Assembly: GCA_964415395.1 (NCBI GenBank) | Contig: CAYPZU010000021.1 | Span: 1-33,380, forward strand | Direction: 5' to 3' | Source of the DNA: CAYPZU01 sp964415395 | GTDB lineage: Bacteria > Chlamydiota > Chlamydiia > Chlamydiales > SM23-39 | Length of the DNA: 33,380 bases | Part shown: positions 15,400-23,410 of the stretch, one piece after another | Layout of the letters: every line of letters starts with the position of its first letter | Position numbering within the stretch: position 1 is the stretch's first letter | Translations under genes and position numbers: made by a program | The notes under the pieces: model-generated | What the model was told of the DNA's origin: nothing | The model's input: only the letters and a program-made list of their open reading frames with translations | The model's database searches: none

Positions 15400-15526
15400 A
15401 ATAACAGGATCGGCAGGATAGGCAGGATGAGAAAGAGAGGCGAGGCGCCGGACACAGCCAGCGGATTTTATGCCTCCTATCCTTAGGCTCGCAGAGCGAG
15501 CCGTGATCCTGCCTATCCTGTTATTT
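15400..15526. repeat. Long imperfect hairpin built from 9-bp units, with a second small hairpin
   Basis: The left arm (15400-15428) contains three 9-base units of the type CAGGATNGG in tandem. The right arm (15506-15526) contains two units in inverted orientation, and about 20 bases of the arms pair with one mismatch. Inside, GGCTCGC (15486-15492) and GCGAGCC (15496-15502) form a perfect 7-bp stem with an AGA loop. A T-rich tail (15521-15529) follows the right arm, so it could terminate the radC operon. The stretch 15375-15542 has no gene. Confidence 0.75.
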
Positions 15527-15542
15527 TTCTACGCTCAGGTTT

Positions 15543-16166
15543 CTAGCAGGTGATTTTGAAGTAGTCTTTGACGAGGACCATAATGCCGCTTGTGAGCATC
15601 TGGATCCCGATCAGGCAGACGAGCATTCCGCCGAGGCGTTCGACAGCGACCAGACCCTTTTCTCCGAGGCCTTTTTTGATGAAGGAGCCGAGGAGCAGGA
15701 TGATCAGGGAGGGAACCCAGGCGCAGAAGGCGGCGCCGGCGACCATCATGGCGTTGCCGGTTTCATGGGCGTAGAGCATGACGGTGGTGATTGCGCCGGG
15801 GCCGGTGATGACCGGGATGGCCAGCGGGATGATCATTGGTTCCTGGGCGAGGGCTTTGTCGCCGTCGTCTTTGACGCTTTTGGGGAAAATCATGGTGAGG
15901 GAGATCAGGAAGAGGAGGATCCCGCCTGCGATGGCGATGATGGGCCGGGTGATGCCGAGGACTTCAAGCACCTTGTCTCCGAAGAAGATGAAGATCATCA
16001 GGATCGCGAGGGCGATGACCAGTTCGCGGGTGATGATTTTAAGCTGCCGCTTTTGGTCGAACCGGGCCAGCATGGCGAGGAAGAGGGGGATTTGCCCTGT
16101 TGCGTTCAAGACGAAGAAGATAGCAGCGGTAATAGTGAGGAAGGATGCGTCGGCATTAATGGCCAT
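15543..16166 (-). CDS. MarC/YhgN family membrane protein
   Basis: 207 residues, six membrane helices. The pattern FFVLNATGQIPLFLAM (helix 1), IAIAGGILLFLISL (helix 3) and IPLAIPVITGPGAITTVML (helix 4) is diagnostic for the MarC family, whose function is unresolved. The original link to multiple antibiotic resistance was not confirmed. C. trachomatis has a member of this family as well. No good ribosome site is visible before the ATG. It is divergent from mtaB across a 117-base spacer (16167-16283). Confidence 0.92.
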   Translation of the reverse strand: MAINADASFLTITAAIFFVLNATGQIPLFLAMLARFDQKRQLKIITRELVIALAILMIFIFFGDKVLEVLGITRPIIAIAGGILLFLISLTMIFPKSVKDDGDKALAQEPMIIPLAIPVITGPGAITTVMLYAHETGNAMMVAGAAFCAWVPSLIILLLGSFIKKGLGEKGLVAVERLGGMLVCLIGIQMLTSGIMVLVKDYFKITC

Positions 16167-16283
16167 AATTTCAAACCAATTTTATGTAAATGCATTCCAT
16201 CATAGCGGAGCGGGCCGATTTTAGCGATTGAAAAAATTCTTTTCCTGTTCCGGTTTTGCTCGTTTCGGGCATAATGGACGGCC

Positions 16284-17528
16284 ATGAAAAAGTTTAAGGT
16301 AGTCACTCTCGGCTGCAGGACAAACCAGTACGAGTCGCAAGGCTATACCGACCAGCTCCAGAAGATGGGATTTGCCAAAGCGCTCGACGGGGAAGAGGCC
16401 GATCTTTGCATCGTCAACACCTGCACGGTGACCGAAGGGGCCGACAGCTCTTCGCGCCACCAGATCCGCTCCCTTTTGCGCGAACATCCGAACGCCAAGA
16501 TCGCCGTTACAGGCTGCATGGCGGAGACGGCAGGGGAGTTTCTGGGGGAGCTGGGCGAGAGGGTCCAGGTCGTCCGGAACGCCGAAAAAGAGAAGCTCGT
16601 CGAACAGGTCTTTCCCGAAGAAGAGACGCTCCCTGAGTTCAACATCGAGGCGTTCGACGCCCACACCCGGGCGTTTCTGAAAGTCCAGGATGGATGCAAT
16701 TCGTTCTGCACCTACTGCATCATCCCGTATGTGAGGGGGCGCTCCCGTTCGCGGCAGATCGGGGATGTGGTCAAAGAGGCGGCCGGTTTGATTGCCAATG
16801 GCTATAAAGAGATCGTGATCACGGGAATCAACGTGGGCGATTTCGACGGCGGCGGAAGATTGGCCGATCTCGTGCGGGCGATCGACGCATTGCCTGGCCT
16901 CGAGAGGCTCCGGATTTCCTCGATCGATCCCGACGAAGTCGATGAAGATTTAGCGGACGCCGTCTTGAACGGAAAGCGCACCTGCCCGAGCATGCATATC
17001 GTGCTTCAGTCCGGATCCAATGTCGTCTTGAAGCGGATGAACCGGAAGTACACGCGCCAGATTTTTCTCGAGACGGTCGAAAAAATGATCCAGAGGCAGC
17101 CTGACTTCACCGTAACGACCGATCTCATCGTCGGCTTTCCCGGCGAGACTGAGTCCGATTTCAGCGAAACCCTCGATCTGATGGAGCGGGTTCGTTTTGC
17201 CAAAGTGCATATGTTCCCTTACAGCCCGCGCAAAAGAACGCGCGCCGCGCTCTATCCAAATCAGGTTCCCCACGATGTGATCCGGAGAAGGAAGCAGGAA
17301 GTGCTGCGGCTCGCTGAAAAAACGGCGTTCCAGCTCCGGCAGAAATTCGTGGGAAGAAAGATGCAGGTCCTTTTGGAAAGCGATGAAGAGAGTCGTCCCG
17401 GGTTTTTATCCGGACATACGCCGAATTTCCTCAAAGTGTGGGTTCCGGCAGGGCTTTACAGGCCGAATGATTTGGTGGAAGTCGAATTGATTGCAAACGA
17501 ACCGGATGGGCTGGTAGGGAGAATATGA
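16284..17528 (+). CDS. mtaB: tRNA t6A37 methylthiotransferase MtaB
   Basis: Radical-SAM enzyme adding a methylthio group to N6-threonylcarbamoyladenosine-37 of ANN-reading tRNAs. The 414 residues carry the N-terminal cluster cysteines Cys11 (LGCRTN), Cys47 (NTCTVT) and Cys78 (TGCMAE). The radical-SAM triad is Cys138, Cys142 and Cys145 in CNSFCTYC. LGCRTNQYES and the short C-terminal TRAM-like region separate MtaB from MiaB, which is present at 28344-29690. It heads a coupled run with the unknown gene, glgB and ligA. CATAAT (16270-16275) lies close before the ATG with little leader. Confidence 0.93.
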   Translation: MKKFKVVTLGCRTNQYESQGYTDQLQKMGFAKALDGEEADLCIVNTCTVTEGADSSSRHQIRSLLREHPNAKIAVTGCMAETAGEFLGELGERVQVVRNAEKEKLVEQVFPEEETLPEFNIEAFDAHTRAFLKVQDGCNSFCTYCIIPYVRGRSRSRQIGDVVKEAAGLIANGYKEIVITGINVGDFDGGGRLADLVRAIDALPGLERLRISSIDPDEVDEDLADAVLNGKRTCPSMHIVLQSGSNVVLKRMNRKYTRQIFLETVEKMIQRQPDFTVTTDLIVGFPGETESDFSETLDLMERVRFAKVHMFPYSPRKRTRAALYPNQVPHDVIRRRKQEVLRLAEKTAFQLRQKFVGRKMQVLLESDEESRPGFLSGHTPNFLKVWVPAGLYRPNDLVEVELIANEPDGLVGRI

Positions 17529-18556
17529 AGATCGAGATCGCAGCGAGGATCAAACCTTTTTCCCACACGCCGGGGGCCGCCTGCGCGCTTCCTGGATCGA
17601 AACAGATTCTCGAAGCCTACCCCGCTTTGATCAAGGTTGCCGGGCGCGAACTGAAGCTTGCGCTGACCGGTCCGGTGAAGAATTTCACCGTCGAGCAGGA
17701 TCTGGAAAAAAACTGCGCCTGGATTTTCGGCCAGGCGGCGGAAGGGTTTTACCGGCTCCGCGTTTGGGCGCAGGATGACGGAGTGCGGATCGCTGCGGAA
17801 AAAGCCCCTGCGGACGGAATCGCCTATAAGGGGAGCGAAACAGGCGTATTAAGAAAAAAAGAGACCCTTTTCCTTCCCTGCGAGACGGAGATCCGCATTT
17901 CAGGCGCTTTGGAGAGGCTCTCTCTGGGAAGCCATAAGGCTCAAGACTGGGACCGGGCGATGGCTGAATGCGATCTGAAGCTTTTAGTTCCCGCCCTCTT
18001 TTTCCTGGGCCAGAAGATCCCGCACATCCCGCCGCAGAAACCGTCGGGGACGGCTCTCCTTCTGTCTTGGCCTGAGGAGCGGAAAGGTTTGGCAAGCGCC
18101 CTCGAGCGGTTTTTCCGCTCCGCGTTTGCGAAGATCGGCGCGCCGCAGCTCGAAGACGGCCAGCATCAGGGAATCGCTCCGGAAGGGCCAGTTCAGGGCG
18201 ACTCATTTTTTCTCATCCAGGAAGGGGCGAAGCAAATTCGATCCCTCTTTTTCCGCCAAAACGACCGGCGGGTCGGATTTCTGCCCCATTTGCCCCCCGA
18301 GTTCGATGCGGGGCGCATGCTCGGCGTCCAGGCTCTCGGGATCGGGTCGATCGATTTCGAATGGACCAAGGGAAAGATGCGGCGGGCTCTCTTGCGCGCG
18401 ACGACATCCGGCGAGGTTGTTCTCGATCTGCAGAAGGGGATCGAATCGCTCCGCGTCCGCAGCCAGCTCAACGGCAAAGGGAAAAAGCTTCAGGCAGGCG
18501 AACCCCTTTTGGTTGAAGCAGGCAAAACTTATTTCCTCGATCATTTCCAAAAATAG
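17525..18556 (+). CDS. Unrecognised protein upstream of glgB, C-terminal part like a glycosidase accessory domain
   Basis: 343 residues, starting in the mtaB stop (ATGA). The N-terminal half is not recognised. The C-terminal part (about 250-343) runs FLPHLPPEFD, GVQALGIGSIDFEWTKGKM and then a short RV-rich strand. It resembles the small beta-sandwich at the C-terminus of GH65/GH95-type glycoside hydrolases, with its LLPALP...G.GG..VD.EW..G.L pattern. No catalytic domain accompanies it. As I recall, C. trachomatis also has a hypothetical gene (CT865) directly before glgB, so this may be a conserved chlamydial glycogen-locus protein. Carbohydrate binding is an inference. Confidence 0.6.
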   Translation: MKIEIAARIKPFSHTPGAACALPGSKQILEAYPALIKVAGRELKLALTGPVKNFTVEQDLEKNCAWIFGQAAEGFYRLRVWAQDDGVRIAAEKAPADGIAYKGSETGVLRKKETLFLPCETEIRISGALERLSLGSHKAQDWDRAMAECDLKLLVPALFFLGQKIPHIPPQKPSGTALLLSWPEERKGLASALERFFRSAFAKIGAPQLEDGQHQGIAPEGPVQGDSFFLIQEGAKQIRSLFFRQNDRRVGFLPHLPPEFDAGRMLGVQALGIGSIDFEWTKGKMRRALLRATTSGEVVLDLQKGIESLRVRSQLNGKGKKLQAGEPLLVEAGKTYFLDHFQK

Positions 18557-18579
18557 ATAAAAGCTGTACCTTTTTTGCC

Positions 18580-20739
18580 ATGGAACTAATGGCACCTCAC
18601 TCGCGCGATCTGCTTCTTTTGGCCGAATCGCGTCTGCACGACCCGCACCGTCTTTTGGGGCTGCACGACAGCCCTTCTGGCAAAGTGATCCGCATCTGGA
18701 AGCCGGGAGCCGATAAAATCTATCTCGAAGCGCAAGGTAAAACCGTCGAAGCGGAGCGGATCGACGAGAGAGGGCTGTTCGCGTTTCATCCCGGATCGGA
18801 TTTAAAGGCGGACGAATATAAAATCTACCATGCGAGCGGTCTTCTGGCGCAAGACCCGTACGCTTTTTTGCCGACCGTCGGAGAAATCGACACTTACCTC
18901 TTCAATCAGGGCTGCCACTACGAACTCTACCGAATGCTCGGCGCCAATCCGCGCGAATTCCACGGGGTGATGGGGACGCAGTTCGCCGTTTGGGCGCCGA
19001 ACGCCCGGAGCGTGGCGCTCGTCGGCGATTTCAATCACTGGGACGGGCGGGCGAATCCGATGCGGAGCATGGGCGCTTCAGGCGTCTGGGAACTTTTCGT
19101 CCCCGGAATCGGCACCGGAGAGAAATACAAGTTTGAAATCCACACGCAGGAAGGCTATCTCCGGGTCAAGAGCGATCCCGTCGCTTTTTTCTCCGAGCTC
19201 CGGCCGCTTACCGCCTCCGTCGTCTTCGACATCCGCCAATATAGCTGGAACGACGCCGACTGGATGAGGGCGCGCGCCAAATCGACTCTCGACAGGCCGA
19301 TCAATATCTATGAAATCCATCTGGGGTCGTGGCGCGATTTCGGCTCCGAATTCCCGAATTACCGGCAGATCGCCGTAGATCTTGCAAAATACTGCAAAGA
19401 GATGGGATTTACCCACGTGGAACTGATGCCGGTCATGGAGCATCCTCTTGACGAGTCGTGGGGGTATCAGGTGACGGGATTTTTCTCGGCTACTTCGCGC
19501 TACGGCAACCCGACCGATTTCCAATACTTCGTCGACCACATGCACAGCCAGGGGATCGGCGTGATCCTCGACTGGGTTCCCGCCCATTTTCCGACCGACG
19601 ACTACTCGCTCAACCGGTTCGATGGGACCGCGCTCTATGAGCACGAAGACCCGAGAAAGGGAATCCACCCTCATTGGCAGACGGCGATCTTCAACTATGG
19701 AAGGAAAGAAGTCGCCAATTTTCTGATCGCCAGCGCTCTTTTCTGGATCGAACAGATGCACATCGACGGCCTCCGGGTCGATGCGGTCGCCTCTCTCGTC
19801 TATCTCGACTACGGAAGAAAGGAGGGGGAGTGGATCCCCAATGCCGACGGAAGCAATTTCAATGTCGATGCGATCGAATTTCTGAAACATCTCAATACGA
19901 TCGTCCGCCAGCGCGATCCCGGCGTCCTGATGATCGCTGAAGAATCATCTTCTTTCCAGGGTGTCACCCATCCGGTTGAAAACGGCGGACTCGGATTCGA
20001 CCTGAAGTGGAACATGGGGTGGATGAACGATACGCTCCGCTATTTTTCCAAAGATCCCGTCTACCGGAAATTCCACCAGAACGAGCTGACCTTCAGCCTC
20101 CTCTACGCTTTTACGGAAAAATTCATGTCGGTCCTTTCCCACGACGAAGTCGTCCACGGGAAGAAGAGCCTGATTGGAAAAATGCCCGGAACCGATTGGC
20201 AGAAATTCGGCAACCTCCGCCTTCTCTACAGCTACCTGATCTGCCATCCGGGAAAAAAACTGTTCTTCATGGGGGGCGAAGCGGCCCAGTGGAACGAGTG
20301 GTACTGCAAGGCGCAGATCGACTGGTATCTTCTGCAGTACCCGGCGCACGAGGGGATTTACCGCCTGGTCCGCGAACTGAACCATTTCTACCTTTCCCGC
20401 CCCGCGCTCTGGCGGTACGATTTCGAATGGAACGGCTATGAATGGATCGATTTTTCCGACGCGGAGCGGAGCGTCGTCTCCTACCTGCGCAAAGGGGAGG
20501 GATCGTATCTCGCCTGCGTCCATAACTTCACGCCGGAGACGATCTCCGACTATTGGATCAAGCTCACCCACGTCAAGCGGGTGAAAGAGGTCTTCAATAC
20601 CGACGACGCCCGTTTCGGCGGTTCGAATCAGCTGAATCCGGACGTCAGGATCGGAATGGATGAAAACGGGATCGCCGCGGGATTTTCAATTCTTCTCTCT
20701 CCGCTGGCCACAATGATTTTCGAGGTCGAATTTGTCTAA
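18580..20739 (+). CDS. glgB: 1,4-alpha-glucan branching enzyme
   Basis: Introduces alpha-1,6 branches into glycogen. The 719-residue protein has the two N-terminal beta domains (N1 about 1-105, N2/CBM48 about 110-220), a GH13 barrel and the C-terminal all-beta domain. The catalytic nucleophile is Asp401 (DGLRVDAV), the acid/base Glu454 (MIAEESS) and the transition-state stabiliser the Asp of SHDEVVHGK (about 522). These are each about four residues lower than in E. coli GlgB. EIHLGSW and GYQVTGFF are typical. A second ATG at 18589 is possible and neither has a clear ribosome site. The 3' end overlaps ligA. Confidence 0.97.
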   Translation: MELMAPHSRDLLLLAESRLHDPHRLLGLHDSPSGKVIRIWKPGADKIYLEAQGKTVEAERIDERGLFAFHPGSDLKADEYKIYHASGLLAQDPYAFLPTVGEIDTYLFNQGCHYELYRMLGANPREFHGVMGTQFAVWAPNARSVALVGDFNHWDGRANPMRSMGASGVWELFVPGIGTGEKYKFEIHTQEGYLRVKSDPVAFFSELRPLTASVVFDIRQYSWNDADWMRARAKSTLDRPINIYEIHLGSWRDFGSEFPNYRQIAVDLAKYCKEMGFTHVELMPVMEHPLDESWGYQVTGFFSATSRYGNPTDFQYFVDHMHSQGIGVILDWVPAHFPTDDYSLNRFDGTALYEHEDPRKGIHPHWQTAIFNYGRKEVANFLIASALFWIEQMHIDGLRVDAVASLVYLDYGRKEGEWIPNADGSNFNVDAIEFLKHLNTIVRQRDPGVLMIAEESSSFQGVTHPVENGGLGFDLKWNMGWMNDTLRYFSKDPVYRKFHQNELTFSLLYAFTEKFMSVLSHDEVVHGKKSLIGKMPGTDWQKFGNLRLLYSYLICHPGKKLFFMGGEAAQWNEWYCKAQIDWYLLQYPAHEGIYRLVRELNHFYLSRPALWRYDFEWNGYEWIDFSDAERSVVSYLRKGEGSYLACVHNFTPETISDYWIKLTHVKRVKEVFNTDDARFGGSNQLNPDVRIGMDENGIAAGFSILLSPLATMIFEVEFV

Positions 20740-22735
20740 ATACGCCATCCACTCGCAGCGGGAATACATCGAGCTTGCGGAAGAACTCATCGAGCATGAC
20801 AAACACTATTACGATGAGGCGAAGCCGCAGATTTCCGATTACGAATACGATCAAAAGATGGCCGCTCTCATCCATTATGAGAAGGCCCACCCCGACCAGG
20901 CGCTGCCCCACTCTCCGTCCCGCCGGATCAGCGAAGCGCCGACCGAAGGGTTCAAGCAGAGAACGCACCTTGTCCCGATGATGTCTCTCGCCAACACCTA
21001 TTCGGAAGAAGAGGTCGGCGATTTCCTGAAACGGGTCCATAAGCTCCTGGAAAAAAAAGAAACCGCTTTCTGCTGCGAGCTGAAGATGGACGGAACAGCC
21101 ATTTCGCTCCTCTATGAAAAAGGAAAGCTCGTCCATGCCGTCACCCGCGGCAATGGGAAGGTGGGAGACGATGTCACGGCGAACATCAAGACGATCAAAA
21201 CGGTTCCGCTTAAACTCTCCGGCTCTGTTCCCGACGTGATGGAAGTGCGGGGAGAAGTCTACATGAGCCTGGCTACATTCCATTCGCTCAACGCCGCCCG
21301 CGAAGAGGAAGGGCTTGAAGTGTTCGCCAACCCGCGCAACGCCGCTGCAGGCTCCCTCAAGCTGCTCGATCCCCGCGAGGTTGCCAAGAGAAAGCTCAAT
21401 CTCGCCGCCTATGGGATCGCTGAAGGGCACTGCCCCGTCGATACGCAGCACGAACTGCACTCCTATCTCAAAAAAATCGGGTTGCCGACAGCGAAATCAG
21501 AGCATATCGCCGTCTGCCGCGATCTCGATGCGATCATGAAATTCGCAGAGAAAATCCACAAAGAACGGCCCCATCTTCCGTTCGAGATCGACGGCATCGT
21601 GATCAAGGTCGACGACCTCAAAGCGCATCCGATTTTGGGCGCTACTGGAAAAGTGCCCCGCTTCGCCGTCGCCTATAAATTCGCTCCGGAACAGGCGTTC
21701 ACCCGCGTCAACGACATCGTCGTCCAGGTGGGCCGCACAGGCGTTCTGACCCCGGTCGCAGAGCTCGAACCGGTCCGCCTCGCGGGGAGCACCATTTCCC
21801 GCACGACGCTCCATAACCAGGAAGAAGTGGCCCGGAAAGATATCCGCATCGGCGACTGGGTCGCCATCGAAAAGGCTGGCGATGTGATCCCGCAGGTGGT
21901 GCGCGTCGATTTCAAAAAGCGGCCCCATGACAGCAAACCGTGGCACATGCCCAAGCATTGCCCCCTTTGCAAAACCGCGGTCGTTCATGTAACTGGAGAA
22001 GTTGCGGTTCGGTGTCCCAATCCGAAATGCGCCGGCCAAAAGCTTCGCAAAATCATCTATTTCGCTTCCAAGCACGCGATGGATATCGAGCACATGGGAG
22101 AGAAAGTGGCTGAGCAGCTCGTCGAAAAGGGACTTGTGTCGCGGCCTTCCGACATCTATCTCCTGAACGAGAAAGACCTCGCCCAGCTCGACGGCTTCAA
22201 GGAAAAATCGATCCAAAACCTCCTAGAGAGCATCGACGCCTCCCGCAAGTGCCCTCTGTCGCGCCTCATCATGGCCCTTGGGATCAAATCGGTCGGAACC
22301 GAAACAGCCGAAATGCTGGCTGAAGAAGCGCGCGGACTCGAGCGGCTCCTGGAAATGAAGGAGGAAGATTTTGTTGCGATCGAGGGGATTGGAGAAAAGA
22401 CCGCGAAAGGGATCTCCGAATTTCTGAAAGACCCCGACAACCGCGAAGAGATCAACCTTCTCCTGAAGCACGGCGTCGAGCCGCAGAAAATGAAAAAGAA
22501 GATGACCGACCATGCCTTCTCAGGCAAAACGCTTGTTTTGACTGGATCTCTCCAGCATTTCAGCCGCGACGAAGCGGCGGCGCTCATCAAAGAGAGGGGC
22601 GGCCACGTCTCCGGCTCGGTCAGCAAGAAAACCGACTACGTCCTCGTCGGGGACGATCCAGGCTCTAAGTACACCAAGGCCAAAGAACTCGGCATCCCGA
22701 TTCTTTCTGAAGAACAATTCAAAAAAATGCTTTAA
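20732..22735 (+). CDS. ligA: NAD-dependent DNA ligase
   Basis: Seals nicks in replication and repair. 667 residues from a TTG start lying inside the end of glgB, with GAGGT (20722-20726) at proper distance. No ATG near this position keeps the N-terminal Ia domain (YYDEAKPQISDYEYD). The AMP-accepting Lys118 is in ELKMDG. The OB fold, a four-Cys zinc finger (CPLC...CPNPKC, about 411-430), helix-hairpin-helix repeats (about 450-560) and a C-terminal BRCT domain (about 590-667) follow in the standard order. Coupling to glgB is unusual functionally and probably reflects compact gene packing. Confidence 0.97.
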   Translation: MSKYAIHSQREYIELAEELIEHDKHYYDEAKPQISDYEYDQKMAALIHYEKAHPDQALPHSPSRRISEAPTEGFKQRTHLVPMMSLANTYSEEEVGDFLKRVHKLLEKKETAFCCELKMDGTAISLLYEKGKLVHAVTRGNGKVGDDVTANIKTIKTVPLKLSGSVPDVMEVRGEVYMSLATFHSLNAAREEEGLEVFANPRNAAAGSLKLLDPREVAKRKLNLAAYGIAEGHCPVDTQHELHSYLKKIGLPTAKSEHIAVCRDLDAIMKFAEKIHKERPHLPFEIDGIVIKVDDLKAHPILGATGKVPRFAVAYKFAPEQAFTRVNDIVVQVGRTGVLTPVAELEPVRLAGSTISRTTLHNQEEVARKDIRIGDWVAIEKAGDVIPQVVRVDFKKRPHDSKPWHMPKHCPLCKTAVVHVTGEVAVRCPNPKCAGQKLRKIIYFASKHAMDIEHMGEKVAEQLVEKGLVSRPSDIYLLNEKDLAQLDGFKEKSIQNLLESIDASRKCPLSRLIMALGIKSVGTETAEMLAEEARGLERLLEMKEEDFVAIEGIGEKTAKGISEFLKDPDNREEINLLLKHGVEPQKMKKKMTDHAFSGKTLVLTGSLQHFSRDEAAALIKERGGHVSGSVSKKTDYVLVGDDPGSKYTKAKELGIPILSEEQFKKML

Positions 22736-22764
22736 TTTAAATTATTTGTAAATTTTGATATAAT
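22736..22764 (+). promoter_or_regulatory. Promoter of the NTAN1-like gene
   Basis: TTTAAA (22736-22741), 17 bases, then a perfect TATAAT (22759-22764) lie directly after the ligA stop. The predicted transcription start is about 20 bases before the ATG at 22790. Confidence 0.6.
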
Positions 22765-22774
22765 AATCAAAATT
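22751..22774. repeat. Palindrome across the -10 box
   Basis: AATTTTGAT (22751-22759) and ATCAAAATT (22766-22774) are perfect inverted 9-mers around ATAATA, so the dyad spans the -10 and the likely transcription start. It could be a repressor operator, or a weak terminator hairpin for ligA; no T-run follows. Confidence 0.65.
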
Positions 22775-22789
22775 AAAAATGGTTTATAT

Positions 22790-23410
22790 ATGAGCGTACC
22801 TGCGTCGAATATTATTGGAGTAATCCAAAGAGAGTATGAAATTACGAACGCTTACAGCAACACGCCTATTATCGGGACGGAAAGCGTCGGCCCTTGCATC
22901 GTCATGATCGTCAGGAATCCCGCTTACAATGAAGCGGCGCTCGCCCACTTGGACAACCGGACAGCCACTTTGCAGAATGTGGACCGCGTCTTCCAGAAGA
23001 TGATGACTATCCTGCCCCATGGCCGGAAACTTGAAGTGGCTTTTGTCGGCGGCTGGAAAGGGTGCGGAACCAAGATCCAGAATCTTGCCAAGCTGATCCC
23101 TCATCTTCCAAAGAAGTATCCCTGCAATATTGATTCCCGGCGCCTCTTTTCTCTAGAGCGGGGAACTGGATATCCTTTTGTCGGCGTCGATGCGGAAACG
23201 GGGGCAGTGGTCGTTTCGACTGAGCCGAAACCCTTTAAGAACGCCAGCGAAGTTGAAGCGCGCGCGAAAGCGCTATCGGATACGTTGAGCCGCGATCTGT
23301 GGGCAGGTTCCGAGCCGCTCGCTCTTGAGGAGGCGGTAGACGCCCGCTTGCCGATTGTGATCAAAGTCGACCGGGAGCTGTTTAAAGAGCTGTTCGGGGA
23401 CGACTCTTAG
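22790..23410 (+). CDS. Putative amidase/deamidase of the NTAN1/CheD-like superfamily
   Basis: 206 residues. GPCIVMIVRN places Cys36 at a turn before a strand, and LAHLD follows with His53 and Asp55. LEVAFVGGW (81-89) and PFVGVDAETGAVVVS (129-143) come next in order. This Cys...His-x-Asp...LEVxxVGG...G-V layout is that of eukaryotic N-terminal asparagine amidohydrolase (NTAN1). It is also consistent with the broader CheD/CNF1 cysteine-hydrolase superfamily. If active, it would deamidate Asn or Gln side chains or N-termini. No chemotaxis genes are near, so a CheD role is unlikely. It has its own promoter and palindrome and overlaps the convergent gene by 29 bases. The family call rests on motif memory. 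Confidence 0.6.
   Translation: MSVPASNIIGVIQREYEITNAYSNTPIIGTESVGPCIVMIVRNPAYNEAALAHLDNRTATLQNVDRVFQKMMTILPHGRKLEVAFVGGWKGCGTKIQNLAKLIPHLPKKYPCNIDSRRLFSLERGTGYPFVGVDAETGAVVVSTEPKPFKNASEVEARAKALSDTLSRDLWAGSEPLALEEAVDARLPIVIKVDRELFKELFGDDS

Noticed and set aside
15400..15428. Short tandem units as a CRISPR array
   Set aside because: Units are 9 bases with no spacers and no cas genes nearby.
19078..19890. Minus-strand open frame of 270 codons
   Set aside because: Antisense to the catalytic region of glgB.
22790..23410. Chemotaxis receptor deamidase CheD
   Set aside because: The Cys/His layout is shared, but the LEVAFVGG and later strands fit NTAN1 better and no chemotaxis genes are present.
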